From positions 930,001-994,000 of the forward strand of contig NZ_JAMXLX010000001.1 of NCBI RefSeq assembly GCF_024055605.1: 64,000 bases of DNA. The letters are read 5' to 3'. Source of the stretch: Ciceribacter sichuanensis. Its GTDB lineage: Bacteria; Pseudomonadota; Alphaproteobacteria; Rhizobiales; Rhizobiaceae. The translations under genes and the position numbers were made by a program. The notes under the pieces were generated by a model. That model was not told where the DNA came from and did not search any database. It saw only the letters and a list, made by a program, of their open reading frames with translations. Every line of letters begins with the position of its first letter. Position 1 is the first letter of the stretch. Shown piece by piece: positions 38,702 to 48,437 of the stretch.

Positions 38702-40051
38702 TCATGCGGAGGTTCTGGCCAGATAGTCTTCCAGCCAGTGGATGTCGTAGTCGCCGTTGGCGATGTCCTGGTTTGCAACCAGATCCTGGAACAGCGGCAG
38801 CGTGGTCTTGATGCCGTCCACGACGAACTCGTCGAGCACGCGACGCAGGCGCATCATGCATTCGACGCGGGTGCGCCCATGCACGATCAGCTTGCCAATC
38901 AGGCTGTCGTAGTAGGGCGGGATCTTGTAGCCGGCATAAGCGCCTGAATCGACGCGAACGCCTAGGCCGCCCGGAGCGTGAAAATGCGTGATCGTGCCCG
39001 GTGAGGGAACGAAGGTACGCGGATCCTCGGCATTGATGCGGCACTCGATGGCGTGGCCATGGAAAGCGATCTCGTCCTGCGTGACCGACAGGCCGGCGCC
39101 GGAGGCGACACGGATCTGCTCATGCACGAGGTCGATGCCGGTGATGGCTTCGGTGATCGGGTGTTCCACCTGCAGGCGGGTGTTCATTTCGATGAAATAG
39201 AACTCGCCGTTTTCGTAGAGGAACTCGACCGTGCCGGCGCCCCGGTACTTCATCTTCTTCATGGCGTCGGCGCAGATCTGGCCGATCCGCATGCGCTGCT
39301 CGACGTTGAGGGCGGGGGAGTTGGCCTCTTCCCAGACCTTCTGGTGGCGGCGCTGCAGCGAGCAGTCGCGTTCACCGAGATGGATCGCATTGCCGGCACC
39401 ATCGCCGACCACCTGCACTTCGATGTGCCGCGGCTTGCCGAGATACTTTTCCATGTAGACGGCCGGGTTGCCGAAGGCGGCAGCCGCTTCAGTCCGGGCG
39501 GTGTTGAAGGCTTCTTCCAGATCGCTTTCGGTCTTGGCGACCTTCATGCCGCGACCACCGCCGCCGGCGGTTGCCTTGATGAGAACCGGGAAGCCGATCT
39601 GCCGTGCGGTTTCCAGCACGTTCTCAGAAGTGACCTCGCCATCGGAGCCCGGAACGACCGGGATGCCGAGTTCGACAGCTGTCTGCTTGGCGGTGATCTT
39701 GTCACCCATCAGGCGGATATGCTCGGCGGTTGGTCCGATGAAGGTGATGCCGTGGGCTTCCAGAATATCTGCAAACTTCGCGTTCTCGGACAGGAAGCCG
39801 TAGCCCGGATGCACGGCATCGGCGCCGGTGATCTCGCAGGCAGCAACGATCTGATGGATGTTCAGATAGCTGTCGCGCGACGGCGGCGGGCCGATGCACA
39901 CGCTTTCATCGGCCAGCCGGACATGCATTGCATCGGCGTCGGCCGTGGAATGAACGGCAACGGTGGCGATGCCGAGTTCCTTGCAGGCACGCAGGACGCG
40001 CAGCGCAATCTCGCCGCGGTTGGCTATGAGGATCTTGGAAATGGTGCTCAT
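38702..40051 (-). CDS. accC: acetyl-CoA carboxylase, biotin carboxylase subunit
   Basis: 449 aa from the ATG at 40051 ([23 protein letters not shown]). The ATP-grasp enzyme carboxylates the biotin on AccB as the first half-reaction of malonyl-CoA synthesis. Key elements are the glycine-rich loop [13 protein letters not shown], the metal and bicarbonate residues in [22 protein letters not shown], and the C-terminal carboxylase domain starting [15 protein letters not shown]. It lies 4 nt after accB. Confidence 0.97.
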   Translation of the reverse strand: MSTISKILIANRGEIALRVLRACKELGIATVAVHSTADADAMHVRLADESVCIGPPPSRDSYLNIHQIVAACEITGADAVHPGYGFLSENAKFADILEAHGITFIGPTAEHIRLMGDKITAKQTAVELGIPVVPGSDGEVTSENVLETARQIGFPVLIKATAGGGGRGMKVAKTESDLEEAFNTARTEAAAAFGNPAVYMEKYLGKPRHIEVQVVGDGAGNAIHLGERDCSLQRRHQKVWEEANSPALNVEQRMRIGQICADAMKKMKYRGAGTVEFLYENGEFYFIEMNTRLQVEHPITEAITGIDLVHEQIRVASGAGLSVTQDEIAFHGHAIECRINAEDPRTFVPSPGTITHFHAPGGLGVRVDSGAYAGYKIPPYYDSLIGKLIVHGRTRVECMMRLRRVLDEFVVDGIKTTLPLFQDLVANQDIANGDYDIHWLEDYLARTSA

Positions 40052-40055
40052 CGGC

Positions 40056-40526
40056 TTACTCGACGATGACCAGCGGCTCGCCATATTCGACCGGGCGCCC
40101 ATCTTCCACGAGGATCTCCACGACCTTGCCGGAGCGCGGCGCCGGGATCTGGTTCATGGTCTTCATGGCTTCGATAATCAGGAGGGTCTGGCCTTCCTTG
40201 ACGATGGAGCCGACTTCGATGAAGGGGCGGGCGCCGGGAGCTGGAGCGAGGTAGGCGGTGCCGACCATCGGGGCCGCCACGGCATTGGCGAGATTGCGGG
40301 CCGGCTCTGCGGCGGCAACCGGCACTGCAGCGACGGCCGGTGCAACCGGAGCTGCGACCTGATAGGCCGGCATCTGCGGCATTGCCATCATCTGCGGCGC
40401 TGCCCGCGAAACGCGGATGCGCAGATCTTCCTGCTCGACTTCGATCTCGCTGAGATCCGTCTCGTTGAGGATGTTGGCCAGATCACGGATCAGAGCCTGA
40501 TCGATTCCCGATTTCTTTTCAGCCAT
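40056..40526 (-). CDS. accB: acetyl-CoA carboxylase, biotin carboxyl carrier protein
   Basis: 156 aa. An N-terminal helical part ([23 protein letters not shown]) and a flexible Ala/Pro linker rich in Met and Val (about residues 42-85) precede the biotinyl domain. The biotin attachment site is K122 in [11 protein letters not shown]. It is co-transcribed with accC and aroQ, the usual rhizobial order. Confidence 0.97.
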   Translation of the reverse strand: MAEKKSGIDQALIRDLANILNETDLSEIEVEQEDLRIRVSRAAPQMMAMPQMPAYQVAAPVAPAVAAVPVAAAEPARNLANAVAAPMVGTAYLAPAPGARPFIEVGSIVKEGQTLLIIEAMKTMNQIPAPRSGKVVEILVEDGRPVEYGEPLVIVE

Positions 40527-40548
40527 GGAATGGGGTCCTGTATTCTTG

Positions 40549-40986
40549 TTATTGCGTGATGTTCTTCAGCGCGTGCAGCGCCAGGATGTAGCTATGAGGG
40601 CCGAAGCCGCAGATCATGCCTTTCGCGGCGGGCGCTATCATCGATTTATGGCGAAATTCCTCGCGCGCATGGATGTTGGAGATATGGACCTCCACCACCG
40701 GTATCGAAATGGCCCGGATCGCATCATGCAGCGCGATCGATGTATGGCCGTAGGCGCCAGGATTGATCGCGACACCTGCGGCCCTGTCTCCTGCTTCGTG
40801 AAGCCAGTCGACGAGCACGCCTTCATGGTTCGATTGACGGAAATCGACGGAAAAACCAAGATCGCCACCGACCGTTTTGCAGTCCGTCTCGATATCGGCG
40901 AGCGTCTTGCCGCCGTAAATCCCTGGCTCCCGTTTGCCGAGGGCATTGAGATTGGGGCCGTTCAGGACGTAAATGATCTTGCTCAT
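40549..40986 (-). CDS. aroQ: 3-dehydroquinate dehydratase, type II
   Basis: 145 aa. It catalyses the third step of the shikimate pathway. The active-site loop and Tyr lie in [28 protein letters not shown]. The conserved [16 protein letters not shown] and [32 protein letters not shown] segments are complete. The coupling of aroQ with accB-accC is widely conserved in bacteria. Confidence 0.97.
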   Translation of the reverse strand: MSKIIYVLNGPNLNALGKREPGIYGGKTLADIETDCKTVGGDLGFSVDFRQSNHEGVLVDWLHEAGDRAAGVAINPGAYGHTSIALHDAIRAISIPVVEVHISNIHAREEFRHKSMIAPAAKGMICGFGPHSYILALHALKNITQ

Positions 40987-41118
40987 ATGCGGTTCCGTCG
41001 ACTTTCAACCGCCTCCTATAGACTGGCAGGCCCGCAAGGGAAAGCCCCTTGCGGACAAACGACGGAGCGTTCCCCCGGAAATCGCGGGATGTGAAGGTGA
41101 CGGCGGCGTTGATGCCTC

Positions 41119-41880
41119 TCAGCAGGTCGCCTTGCCGCAGGTGCGGACGTTGGCGAGCTTCTGTTCGATCGCTTCAGAGCCGATGGCGCCGAACACGGCC
41201 TCGTTGCCGACGATGTAGGAAGGCGTGCCGGTGATGCCGAGGCTGGTGGCAAGCTGGTAGGCTTCCTTGACCTGGGCATCGTTCGGGCTGGCCTTCATCT
41301 TGGCGCGGATCTGATCCTCGCTCACGCCCAGAGACGACGCGACGTCGAGGGCCGCCTGTTCATCGGCGCGTCCCTTGCCGCCGAGGAGGGCGCGGTGGAA
41401 CTCGCCATATTTTTCAGGCGCGATCTGGCGGAATGCGTAGGAAACCTTGTGGGCCGCAAGCGAGTCGGGGCCGAGGATCGGGAATTCCTTGAGCACGAAG
41501 CGTACATTCTTGTCCTCGGAAAGGATCTTGTCCATGTCCGACAGCGCCCGCTTGCAGTAGCCGCAGTTGTAGTCGAAAAATTCGACGACGGTGACGTCCC
41601 CCTTCGGATTGCCGAGCGAAATGTCGTGTTCGGAGGAGAACAGTGCGCCCTTGTTGTCGCCGACGGCCGCCGATGCCTGCTGCTGGCGGGCCTCGTACTG
41701 CTTCTTCTCGAGAGCGTCCTGCACGTCCAGCATGATTTCCGGATTGGCGATCAGGTATTCCTTGATGAACTCGCCGATTTCCTTCTTCTGCACCTCGTCG
41801 AGCGCGAGTGCGGCCGTCGGCAGTATCGCCGGCAGGATGACGAGCGCCGTCGCGGCGAGCTTCCTGAACGTCAGGGTCAT
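41119..41880 (-). CDS. DsbA family (Com1-like) disulfide oxidoreductase
   Basis: 253 aa from the ATG at 41880, with GAGGAAAGAC just upstream. A signal peptide ends near AALAL. The redox motif is C106-G-Y-C109 in VVEFFDYNCGYCKRAL, followed by the inserted helical domain and the cis-Pro loop GITGTPSYIVGNE. The N-terminal helical extension before the thioredoxin fold (EIGEFIKEYLIANPEIMLDVQDALEKK) is typical of the Com1/27-kDa outer-membrane-antigen group. It probably forms or isomerises disulfides in the periplasm. Confidence 0.9.
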   Translation of the reverse strand: MTLTFRKLAATALVILPAILPTAALALDEVQKKEIGEFIKEYLIANPEIMLDVQDALEKKQYEARQQQASAAVGDNKGALFSSEHDISLGNPKGDVTVVEFFDYNCGYCKRALSDMDKILSEDKNVRFVLKEFPILGPDSLAAHKVSYAFRQIAPEKYGEFHRALLGGKGRADEQAALDVASSLGVSEDQIRAKMKASPNDAQVKEAYQLATSLGITGTPSYIVGNEAVFGAIGSEAIEQKLANVRTCGKATC

Positions 41881-42082
41881 GTCTTTCCTCTTGATCCTTT
41901 TCCGCCGAAGCGGTGTCTGGCTGTCGGCACGCATTGTCGGTGCGGCGCTGCTTCGTGCAATAGCGTAGCGGCGGCCCATGGCAAGGGAAATCGGAAAAAT
42001 GGCCGCAGCGTCGCGCTCTCGCCATTGTGAACACCGGAATAATACGGCAAATGTCTGGCGCCCAGAAGAAAGAGTTTAAGCC

Positions 42083-43240
42083 GTGGTATCCATATCAAGA
42101 CGCAGTGCAGTCGAACCCTTCCACGCCATGGACGTCCTCGCCGAAGCGACCAAACGCCGTCAGGCCGGCGCGCCGGTAATTTCCATGGCCGTCGGCCAGC
42201 CTGGTCATCCGGCGCCGCAGGCGGCGCTCGCTGCAGCCCGTGACGCACTCGCCCATGGCCGTATCGGTTACACCGACGCCCTCGGTCTCGTCGAACTCAG
42301 ACAGAGGCTCGCGGGCTATTACAGGGAGCGCCACAGGGTTTCGATCGATCCGGTCCGTATCGCCGTGACTACGGGTTCGTCGGCAGGTTTCAATCTGGCT
42401 TTCCTAACGCTGTTCGATGCTGGCGATGCCGTGGCGATTGCAAGGCCCGGCTATCCCGCTTATCGGGCCATCCTTTCTGCGCTCGGCCTCAAGGTGGTGG
42501 AGGTGTCGGTCAATGCCGGAACCGGTTTCACTCTGACTCCGGAAAGCCTGGAAGCTGCCCAGACACAGGCGGGCGTGCGGCTGAAGGGCGTTCTGTTGGC
42601 GAGCCCCGCCAACCCCACGGGCACGGTCACCGGCCGGGAGCAATTGCGCGCGGTTTATGACTACTGCAAGGGGCAGGGTATCAGCCTCATCTCCGACGAG
42701 ATCTATCACGGCCTGACCTATGCCGGCGAGGAGGCGACCGCGCTCGAATTCGGCGACGATGTTGTCATCATCAATTCCTTCTCGAAATACTATTGCATGA
42801 CTGGCTGGCGGGTCGGCTGGATGGTTCTTCCCGAAGAGGCCGTCAGGCCGATGGAATGCCTGGCGCAGAGCCTCTACATCTCGGCCCCGGAGCTTTCGCA
42901 AGTTGCGGCAATTGCCGCCTTGGGGGCGGGGGAGGAACTGGAGCACTACAAGGCGAGTTGTGCGGCCAATCGCGAATTTCTACTGAAGCGACTGCCGCAA
43001 CTCGGCATGCCCCTGCTTTCGCCCATGGATGGCGCTTTCTACGCCTATGTCGACGTGTCCCGCTTCACCAACGACAGCATGGCTTTCGCGAGGCGCATGC
43101 TGGCCGAGATCAATGTGGCCGCAACGCCCGGCATGGATTTCGATCCCGTCGATGGTCACCTTGCGCTTCGCATGTCCTATGCCGGAACCATGTCGGAAAT
43201 GTTCGAGGCGACGGATCGCATCGCCCGCTGGATCGTCTGA
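42083..43240 (+). CDS. PLP-dependent aminotransferase, class I
   Basis: 385 aa. The start is a GTG at 42083 with AAGAAAGAG upstream. Fold-type I features are GQPGHPAPQAALAAARDAL, ASPANPTGTVTGREQLRAVYDYCKGQGISLISDEIYHGL, the PLP lysine in SFSKYYCMTGWRVGWMVLPEE, and the substrate Arg in LRMSYAGT. The donor and acceptor are not fixed by sequence; aspartate- or aromatic-type transaminases are closest. It is monocistronic and ends at a bidirectional terminator shared with rne. Confidence 0.92.
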   Translation: MVSISRRSAVEPFHAMDVLAEATKRRQAGAPVISMAVGQPGHPAPQAALAAARDALAHGRIGYTDALGLVELRQRLAGYYRERHRVSIDPVRIAVTTGSSAGFNLAFLTLFDAGDAVAIARPGYPAYRAILSALGLKVVEVSVNAGTGFTLTPESLEAAQTQAGVRLKGVLLASPANPTGTVTGREQLRAVYDYCKGQGISLISDEIYHGLTYAGEEATALEFGDDVVIINSFSKYYCMTGWRVGWMVLPEEAVRPMECLAQSLYISAPELSQVAAIAALGAGEELEHYKASCAANREFLLKRLPQLGMPLLSPMDGAFYAYVDVSRFTNDSMAFARRMLAEINVAATPGMDFDPVDGHLALRMSYAGTMSEMFEATDRIARWIV

Positions 43241-43320
43241 AAGAATCCATAATCAAGGGATTACAGCCGTTTCCGGACTCATTTTCTGAGGCGGAACTTC
43301 CCGCAATCTGATGTCCAAAC

Positions 43321-43353
43321 AAAGAAAAGGCCCCGCATTGCAGGGCCTTTCTT
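43321..43353. terminator. bidirectional terminator between aminotransferase and rne
   Basis: AAAGGCCC (43326-43333) pairs with GGGCCTTT (43343-43350). T-rich tails occur in both directions, CTTTCTTG on plus and CCTTTTCTTTG on minus, so it can serve both converging genes. The minus-strand tail is better. Confidence 0.75.
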
Positions 43354-43380
43354 GTTTCGGGTTCCGTTGGAAGTAGCGGC

Positions 43381-46269
43381 TCAGAAGAAGCCGCGCTTCT
43401 GCCACCAGCCACCCTTTTTCGGCTTGGTCGGCTCGTCGCCTTCCTCGGATGTCTTGTTGGAGGTCACTACCGGTTCGGAGGAAACCACGTTCGAGCCGCG
43501 ATTGGCGCGAGTGGTCTTCGCCTCTTCGGCGCTGTCTACCGGCTCCACCGCTTCTTCGACGGCGATGCTCGCGACGGCATCCTGTTCCTCGATGATTTCC
43601 GGCAGGGGAGCCGGCGTCTCTTCCGCGATGACGGGTTCTTCCACCGGCGAAACGGCGGCCTTTGGTTTGCGGGTTCGGCGCGGCTTCGGCGTAACCGGTT
43701 CTTCGGCGGATTCGATGGTTGCCTGAGCGGCCGGTTCTTCCGCAACGCTTTGCTCGGCGATCACTTCGATCAGAGCAGCTTCGGTGTCGGAGTCGTCAGA
43801 CTCGTTTTCGCCATCACTCTCGTCATCGCCGGAAGCTTCCGCGTTTTCCGTGCCTTCTTCGTCCGGACGGTTGCGACGTCCACCGCGCTTTCCGCGACGA
43901 CGGCGCTTGCGCTTCTGGCTGTCGTCGCCCGATGCTTCTCCTTCAGCTTCAACAGCTTCGCCGGCAGCCTCTACAGCGCCTTCATCGTCGCCTTCGCCTT
44001 CGCCTTCGATGTCGTCGCCTTCGTCGGAGATGCCGTCCTCGTCGCCGTCAGTCGAGGCAGCAGCATTGCCCTGACCCTGACCGTTCTTGTTCCGCCGGCG
44101 GCGGCGGCGCTTGCGCTTGCGATTACCCTGCTCCTCGCCATTGCCGCTGGCGGCAGGCTGGGCAGCCGGTGCAGCCGCTACAACGACTTCCTCTTCTTCC
44201 TCGTCCTCGGGCTCCGGAACGTAGTCGTCCTCTTCCGGCTCGGGCAGAAGCTGCATCAGACTTTCGATCTTCACCGGATTGGCGACGGCTTCGCCGCGAT
44301 CGATAGCGAAATGCTGGTGTCCGACAGATTCGTCGGAATCAATGGTGATCGTCACACCGAAGCGGCGCTCGTAATCGACGATCGTGCCGCGCTTCTGGTT
44401 GAGCAGGTAAAGAGCCGTCTCCGGCGTCGTGCGCACGGTGATGTCGTGCAGGGTGCTCTTGAGCAGGAATTCCTCGATGCCGCGCAGGACATGCAGGGCA
44501 ACGGATGACTGCGAACGGATGAGACCCGTGCCGCCGCAATGCGGGCAAAGCTGCGTCGTCGATTCCAGCACCGAGGCGCGAATGCGCTGGCGCGACATTT
44601 CGAGCAGGCCGAAATGCGAGATCCGGCCGACCTGGATGCGGGCGCGGTCGTTCTTCAGGCAATCCTTGAGCTTCTTCTCGACAGCGCGGTTGTTGCGCTT
44701 TTCTTCCATGTCGATGAAGTCGATGACGATCAGGCCGGCGAGGTCGCGCAGTCGCAGCTGGCGCGCAACTTCTTCCGCTGCTTCAAGATTCGTCTGCAAG
44801 GCAGTGTCTTCGATCGAGTATTCCCGCGTCGAGCGACCCGAGTTGACGTCGATCGCAACCAGCGCTTCCGTCTGGTTGATGATGATGTAGCCACCGGACT
44901 TCAGCGTCACCTGCGGCTGCAACATGCGGTCAAGCTGGGCCTCGATGCCGGAGCGCGAGAAGATCGGATGAAGATCGCGATAGGGCTGAACCACCTTGGC
45001 GTGGCTCGGCATCAGCATCTTCATGAAGTCTTTCGCTTCGCGATAGCCTTCCTCGCCGGCAACGATGACCTCGCTGATGTCCTTGTTATAGAGGTCGCGG
45101 ATCGAGCGCTTGATCAGCGATCCCTCCTCGTAGACGAGGCAGGGGGCCGTGGAGTTGAGCGTCAGCGTACGGACGTTCTCCCACAGGCGCATCAGGTATT
45201 CGAAGTCGCGCTTGATCTCGACCTTGGTGCGGTTGGCGCCTGCGGTGCGCAGGATGACGCCCATGCCCTGCGGCACGTCGAGGCCGCGGGCGATTTCCTT
45301 CAGGCGCTTGCGGTCCTGCGGATTGGTGATCTTGCGGGAGATGCCGCCGCCACGCGCGGTGTTCGGCATCAGCACCGAATAACGGCCAGCCAGCGACAGA
45401 TAGGTGGTCAGAGCCGCGCCCTTGTTGCCGCGCTCTTCCTTGGCAACCTGAACCAGCAGGATCTGCCGGCGCTTGATGACTTCCTGGATGCGATACTGTT
45501 TGCGCGGCTTGCGAACGATCCGGTCCGGAACCTCTTCCATGGCGTCTTCTGCGCCAACGGATTCGATCTCTTCCTTCTCTTCGACGTGATCGTCGTCGTC
45601 ATCTTCGAAATCGTCGTCGCGGCCGCGGCGGCCGTCGGCATCCTCGGAGATTTCGTCCATGTCGACCATAGCCGCCATGGTGTCGCTGCCGCCTTCATCC
45701 TCGGAGGCGGCTTCTGCAGCCTGTGCTTCCGGTTCGACTGTCTTCTTGGCGCGCGGCTTGCGGGTGCGCTTCGGCTTCGCCTTTGGTTCCGGCGCTTCCT
45801 CGGCAGCTTCGGTAACAACCTCCGCCGCAACCTCTTCCGTCTTGGCTTCAGGAGCTTCGTCCTCGACGGTCTCTATCGTCTCCATAATCGAAACGATGCC
45901 GGTGTCGGGTTGGTCCCGGGTGGAAAGATCCACGGGTGCGGAGAGCGGTTCGTCACTTTCGACGTCGTTTTCCTTGCGGTGCTCTTCCGCTTCTGCATGC
46001 AGCAGCGCCTGCCTGTCGGCGAGCGGGATCTGGTAATAGTCGGGATGGATTTCGGCGAAAGCCAGGAAGCCGTGGCGGTTACCGCCGTAATCGACAAAAG
46101 CCGCCTGAAGAGAGGGTTCGACCCGGGTTACCTTGGCAAGGTAGATATTGCCCCTGATCTGCTTCTTGTGTTGCGACTCGAAATCGAATTCTTCGATGCG
46201 GTTACCGCGTACGACTACGACGCGCGTCTCTTCTTCGTGAGACGCGTCTATCAGCATTTTGTCTGCCAT
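43381..46269 (-). CDS. rne: ribonuclease E/G
   Basis: 962-aa endoribonuclease, the core of the RNA degradosome. The S1 domain is split by an acidic, Glu/Asp/Lys-rich insertion (about residues 88-275), then resumes at EVIKRRQILLVQVAKEERGNKGAALTTYLSLAGRY. The catalytic DNase I-like domain has VAIDVNSGRST and GLIVIDFIDMEEKRNN. The Zn-link is CPHCGGTG. The C-terminal third alternates acidic and Arg/Lys tracts (KRKRRRRRR), a disordered scaffold expected to bind RNA and partner proteins. The final WWQKRGFF may be a partner-binding peptide. Confidence 0.96.
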   Translation of the reverse strand: MADKMLIDASHEEETRVVVVRGNRIEEFDFESQHKKQIRGNIYLAKVTRVEPSLQAAFVDYGGNRHGFLAFAEIHPDYYQIPLADRQALLHAEAEEHRKENDVESDEPLSAPVDLSTRDQPDTGIVSIMETIETVEDEAPEAKTEEVAAEVVTEAAEEAPEPKAKPKRTRKPRAKKTVEPEAQAAEAASEDEGGSDTMAAMVDMDEISEDADGRRGRDDDFEDDDDDHVEEKEEIESVGAEDAMEEVPDRIVRKPRKQYRIQEVIKRRQILLVQVAKEERGNKGAALTTYLSLAGRYSVLMPNTARGGGISRKITNPQDRKRLKEIARGLDVPQGMGVILRTAGANRTKVEIKRDFEYLMRLWENVRTLTLNSTAPCLVYEEGSLIKRSIRDLYNKDISEVIVAGEEGYREAKDFMKMLMPSHAKVVQPYRDLHPIFSRSGIEAQLDRMLQPQVTLKSGGYIIINQTEALVAIDVNSGRSTREYSIEDTALQTNLEAAEEVARQLRLRDLAGLIVIDFIDMEEKRNNRAVEKKLKDCLKNDRARIQVGRISHFGLLEMSRQRIRASVLESTTQLCPHCGGTGLIRSQSSVALHVLRGIEEFLLKSTLHDITVRTTPETALYLLNQKRGTIVDYERRFGVTITIDSDESVGHQHFAIDRGEAVANPVKIESLMQLLPEPEEDDYVPEPEDEEEEEVVVAAAPAAQPAASGNGEEQGNRKRKRRRRRRNKNGQGQGNAAASTDGDEDGISDEGDDIEGEGEGDDEGAVEAAGEAVEAEGEASGDDSQKRKRRRRGKRGGRRNRPDEEGTENAEASGDDESDGENESDDSDTEAALIEVIAEQSVAEEPAAQATIESAEEPVTPKPRRTRKPKAAVSPVEEPVIAEETPAPLPEIIEEQDAVASIAVEEAVEPVDSAEEAKTTRANRGSNVVSSEPVVTSNKTSEEGDEPTKPKKGGWWQKRGFF

Positions 46270-46945
46270 TTAAGCTGTGCTCCTCGGCGCTGCCTAAAAG
46301 GAGATCACCCGCTCGCTGTACAATGGTGCGGGTGGTGCTCTGCGGGCCTTGCGCCGGATATATAGGTCTCCATTCGGGGGAGTTCGCTGCCAGCAATCGA
46401 ACGGCATTCGGGAGACTGAAGTGTCCCGGCTCGCCCAATTTGTTCAATCCCTGCTGCAACGACATTAATGACCGAACGAAAACGACAATGACATAGGCCC
46501 CTCGGGACCCGATGAGTGCTCTGTTGAAGAGCTTTTGGTGGAAACCACCTGTTACTAATGCCGGCCGGGCCGGCGTGTTAAACCAGTTTCAGGACAAAAG
46601 TGCAGAAACGGCGGATGAATGTCCGGCTAACTGGGCGCCAGTCCTTGCAAGGTTGGCAGCCGCTGCGGCGATTCTATCCCGTGGGCACTTTTAACCCTCA
46701 TGTGCGTTGTATGTTTTCTGTGTCACAATAGCAAGGGGAAACGAATTTACGCCATAATATCGATTGATTAGCGGGCAAGACTGCGTATCGGTCGATTCAT
46801 CGTCCGGACGGGGTTGCGCGCATTGCTGGGGACACTGCCGGCATATCCGCGGTCCGGTTGAAAGCCGGTCGATATTGATGGTTTACAGGTTTGTGGCGGA
46901 TCGCAGCGGCAAAGCGATACGGTGCGATCGTTACGGGGAAACGGA
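46270..46945. other. long intergenic region with multi-hairpin leader of rne
   Basis: About 670 nt between the divergent rne and amidase genes. The rne-proximal hairpin CACCCGC/GCGGGTG (46306-46312, 46328-46334) lies just upstream of the rne ribosome-binding site. Between 46518 and 46666 there is a row of small perfect hairpins: GCTCT/AGAGC, GGTGG/CCACC, GCCGGC/GCCGGC, ACTGG/CCAGT, the palindrome CCTTGCAAGG, and GCAG/CTGC. RNase E autoregulates through its folded leader in enterobacteria, so a long rne 5' UTR is the likeliest reading. An independent RNA is not excluded. Confidence 0.5.
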
Positions 46946-48217
46946 TTGTCTGTCATTCGAAGCTTTGTGGCTCGGGTTCTGCCCAATGCCGGTCTTCCAT
47001 GGGCCGCACGGCTTTTTGCCATATCGATGCTGATTGCCATCCCCGCAACGGAAGTGACCGCGGTACAGGCCGAGCAGGAGGGGCCTTTGCTCGCTTATTC
47101 GGCGCGCATTGCCGGTGACCGCGCCCGCACCCGCATCGTCATCGATTTCGACCGCAAGCCCGAGGTCGAGGTCCGCTATATGGCCAAGCCGGACCGGATC
47201 GTCGTCGATATGCCGGCAACCGCCTTCACCTTTCCGAACGCCGACCTGAAACCCACGGGTCTATTCAAGGAGATCCGCTTCGGCGCGATGGATGCCAATT
47301 CGGCGCGGCTGGTGCTCACCGCCGAGCGCCCTGCAAAGCTCGCTTCCGCCGAGGTCAAGGAAGACGAGGGTGGCAATGGCTACCGTCTCGTGCTCGACGC
47401 CGAGATGGTGTCGCGACCGGATTTCGATACGCTCGTCGCCACCCAGACCTGGGGTGGGGGAGCATCCGCTGCGGTCGATCTGCGCGGCGATCGTGTTGCG
47501 GCCACCGATCCGGCCAAGGATGACGAATTCGTGATCGCGATTGATGCGGGCCATGGTGGCATCGATGCGGGCGCCGCCGGTGCGGAGACGAAGACGCCGG
47601 AAAAGGAAATCACGCTGGCCTTCGCCAGGGCGCTGGCCGAGCGTCTGAAGAATGAAAAGGGAATCACGGCGTTCCTGACGAGAGAAGGGGACGAGTTTCT
47701 CTCTCTCTCCGAGCGCGTGACCATCGCCCGGCAGCATCGGGCTGATCTCCTGATCTCCTTCCACGCCGATACCCTGCGCCAGAGCGGTATCCGGGGCGCC
47801 ACCGTTTATACGATCTCCGACACCGCTTCCGACCATATGGCGGCTGATCTCGCCGAGCGCGAAAACCTCTCGGATGCCGTTGCGGGCGTGGATCTCGCCA
47901 GCGAGCCGACCGAAGTCACCGACATCCTGCTCGATCTGACGCGGCGCGAAACGCAGGCCTTTTCCGTATCCATGGCGAATGCGGTTATCGGCTCCTTCAA
48001 TGGGCAGGTCCAGTTGATCAATAATCCGCATCGCTCTGCCGGCTTCAGGGTTTTGCAGGCCCATGACGTGCCGTCGATCCTGCTGGAACTGGGTTTCCTT
48101 TCCAACAAAGATGACGAAAAGCTGCTGCTCGACCCGCAGTGGCGCGAAAAGATCGCGTCGCTGCTCGCCGATGCGATCAAACGCTATCGTTCTCCGGTCG
48201 TTGCGAACGGTGGATAG
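46946..48217 (+). CDS. N-acetylmuramoyl-L-alanine amidase (AmiC-like)
   Basis: About 423 aa. The start is chosen as the TTG at 46946 because GGGGAA lies 5 nt upstream; a GTG at 46922 is the alternative. A signal sequence (LFAISMLIAIPATEVTAVQA) leads to an AMIN domain (TRIVIDFDRKPEVEVRYMAKPDRIVVDMPATAF). The Amidase_3 catalytic domain follows, with zinc motifs AIDAGHGGIDAGA, SFHADTL and ELGFLSNKDDEK. It splits septal peptidoglycan during cell separation and probably needs an EnvC-type activator. It lies 220 nt before the PBP1A gene. Confidence 0.92.
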   Translation: MSVIRSFVARVLPNAGLPWAARLFAISMLIAIPATEVTAVQAEQEGPLLAYSARIAGDRARTRIVIDFDRKPEVEVRYMAKPDRIVVDMPATAFTFPNADLKPTGLFKEIRFGAMDANSARLVLTAERPAKLASAEVKEDEGGNGYRLVLDAEMVSRPDFDTLVATQTWGGGASAAVDLRGDRVAATDPAKDDEFVIAIDAGHGGIDAGAAGAETKTPEKEITLAFARALAERLKNEKGITAFLTREGDEFLSLSERVTIARQHRADLLISFHADTLRQSGIRGATVYTISDTASDHMAADLAERENLSDAVAGVDLASEPTEVTDILLDLTRRETQAFSVSMANAVIGSFNGQVQLINNPHRSAGFRVLQAHDVPSILLELGFLSNKDDEKLLLDPQWREKIASLLADAIKRYRSPVVANGG

Positions 48218-48437
48218 ACGGGGATTGGCCTGTGGGTGAAGTTCGGGAGGCCGCATGCGGCCCTATTTTCCTCACAATCCGGCCGTTACTCCGGAATGAA
48301 GCGGTTGATGCTTTGATGCATTGGAATCAATGCTTGCCGCCGCGTCTTGCCAAGCAGGGCCTGACGTGCAAAACGCCACGGTATGTGCGATGCTTGCCAT
48401 TGCGCGCCGAACCGAAAGCCATCGCGGTAGCTCGATT

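Noticed and set aside
44539-46365. 608-codon plus-strand frame opposite rne
   Set aside because: Shadow frame; low-complexity translation created by the repetitive acidic and basic codons of rne.
46512-46694. 60-codon plus-strand frame upstream of the amidase
   Set aside because: It lies within the run of hairpins and has no ribosome-binding site.
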